From NCBI GenBank assembly GCA_964368625.1, contig CAYJBH010000027.1:1-41522 (forward strand): 41,522 bases of DNA. Direction: 5' to 3'. The stretch's first letter is position 1, and each line of letters starts with the position of its first letter. The notes beneath the pieces were generated by a model that was given only the letters and a program-made list of their open reading frames with translations, ran no database searches and was not told the origin of the DNA. Source of the stretch: CAYJBH01 sp964368625. Lineage in GTDB: Bacteria; Bacillota; Clostridia; Oscillospirales; Ruminococcaceae. The translations under genes and the position numbers were made by a program. Below, one piece after another: positions 41,513 through 41,522 of this stretch.

Positions 41513-41522
41513 GAAAACCCAG

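Overview
The window comes from a low-GC anaerobic Firmicute, most likely a Clostridia/Lachnospirales-type genome. Signs are AT-rich intergenic DNA, textbook sigma-A promoters (-35, 17 bp, -10), strong AAGGAG ribosome sites, several TTG starts, lipoprotein solute-binding proteins, and FCD-GntR and LacI regulators. A run of exactly 100 N at 18794-18893 shows it is scaffolded draft or metagenomic sequence. The habitat cannot be read directly, but the gene content points to a bacterium feeding on red-algal material.

Layout. 1-3047: 5' part of a secreted GLUG-repeat protein running off the left edge, followed by an unassigned structured-RNA candidate and tRNA-Arg(ACG). 3551-5181: a DUF1638 protein and a nuclease-like unknown, divergent, each with a clear promoter. 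5295-7232: a 2-keto-3-deoxygluconate-type kinase and an SDR lacking the catalytic serine. 7627-18668: one long plus-strand operon with GH117-like hydrolase, sugar ABC binding protein, two permeases, GH120 beta-xylosidase-like protein, FAD oxidoreductase, UroD-family protein and a second GH117-like hydrolase. 18681-18959: tandem 66-bp hairpin repeats broken by the N gap. 19068-24362: AldA-type aldehyde dehydrogenase, enolase-superfamily cycloisomerase, GntR regulator, KduD-like SDR and zinc alcohol dehydrogenase. 24612-30630: phosphohexomutase and GH38 mannosidase (minus), divergent from glycerate kinase (plus). 30729-37661: a second sugar ABC transporter operon (minus) with its ATPase and two more UroD-family proteins, under a LacI regulator (37885-38907) with three matching operators. 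39112-41512: TspO-like protein, peptidase T and tRNA-Arg(CCT).

How it fits together. GH117 enzymes release 3,6-anhydro-L-galactose from agar-type oligosaccharides. The aldehyde dehydrogenase, cycloisomerase, two dehydrogenases and KDG kinase match in number and type the steps of the known route 3,6-anhydro-L-galactose -> anhydrogalactonate -> 2-keto-3-deoxy-L-galactonate -> 2,5-diketo-3-deoxygalactonate -> KDG -> KDPG. No agarase, sulfatase, beta-galactosidase or KDPG aldolase is in the window, so it looks like an oligosaccharide import and catabolism locus. GH38 beside glycerate kinase suggests use of mannosylglycerate, which red algae accumulate as digeneaside. GH120 would suit red-algal xylan. 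The three UroD-family proteins raise the untested idea of oxygen-independent demethylation of methylated algal sugars. Family calls are from sequence recognition; substrates are inference.
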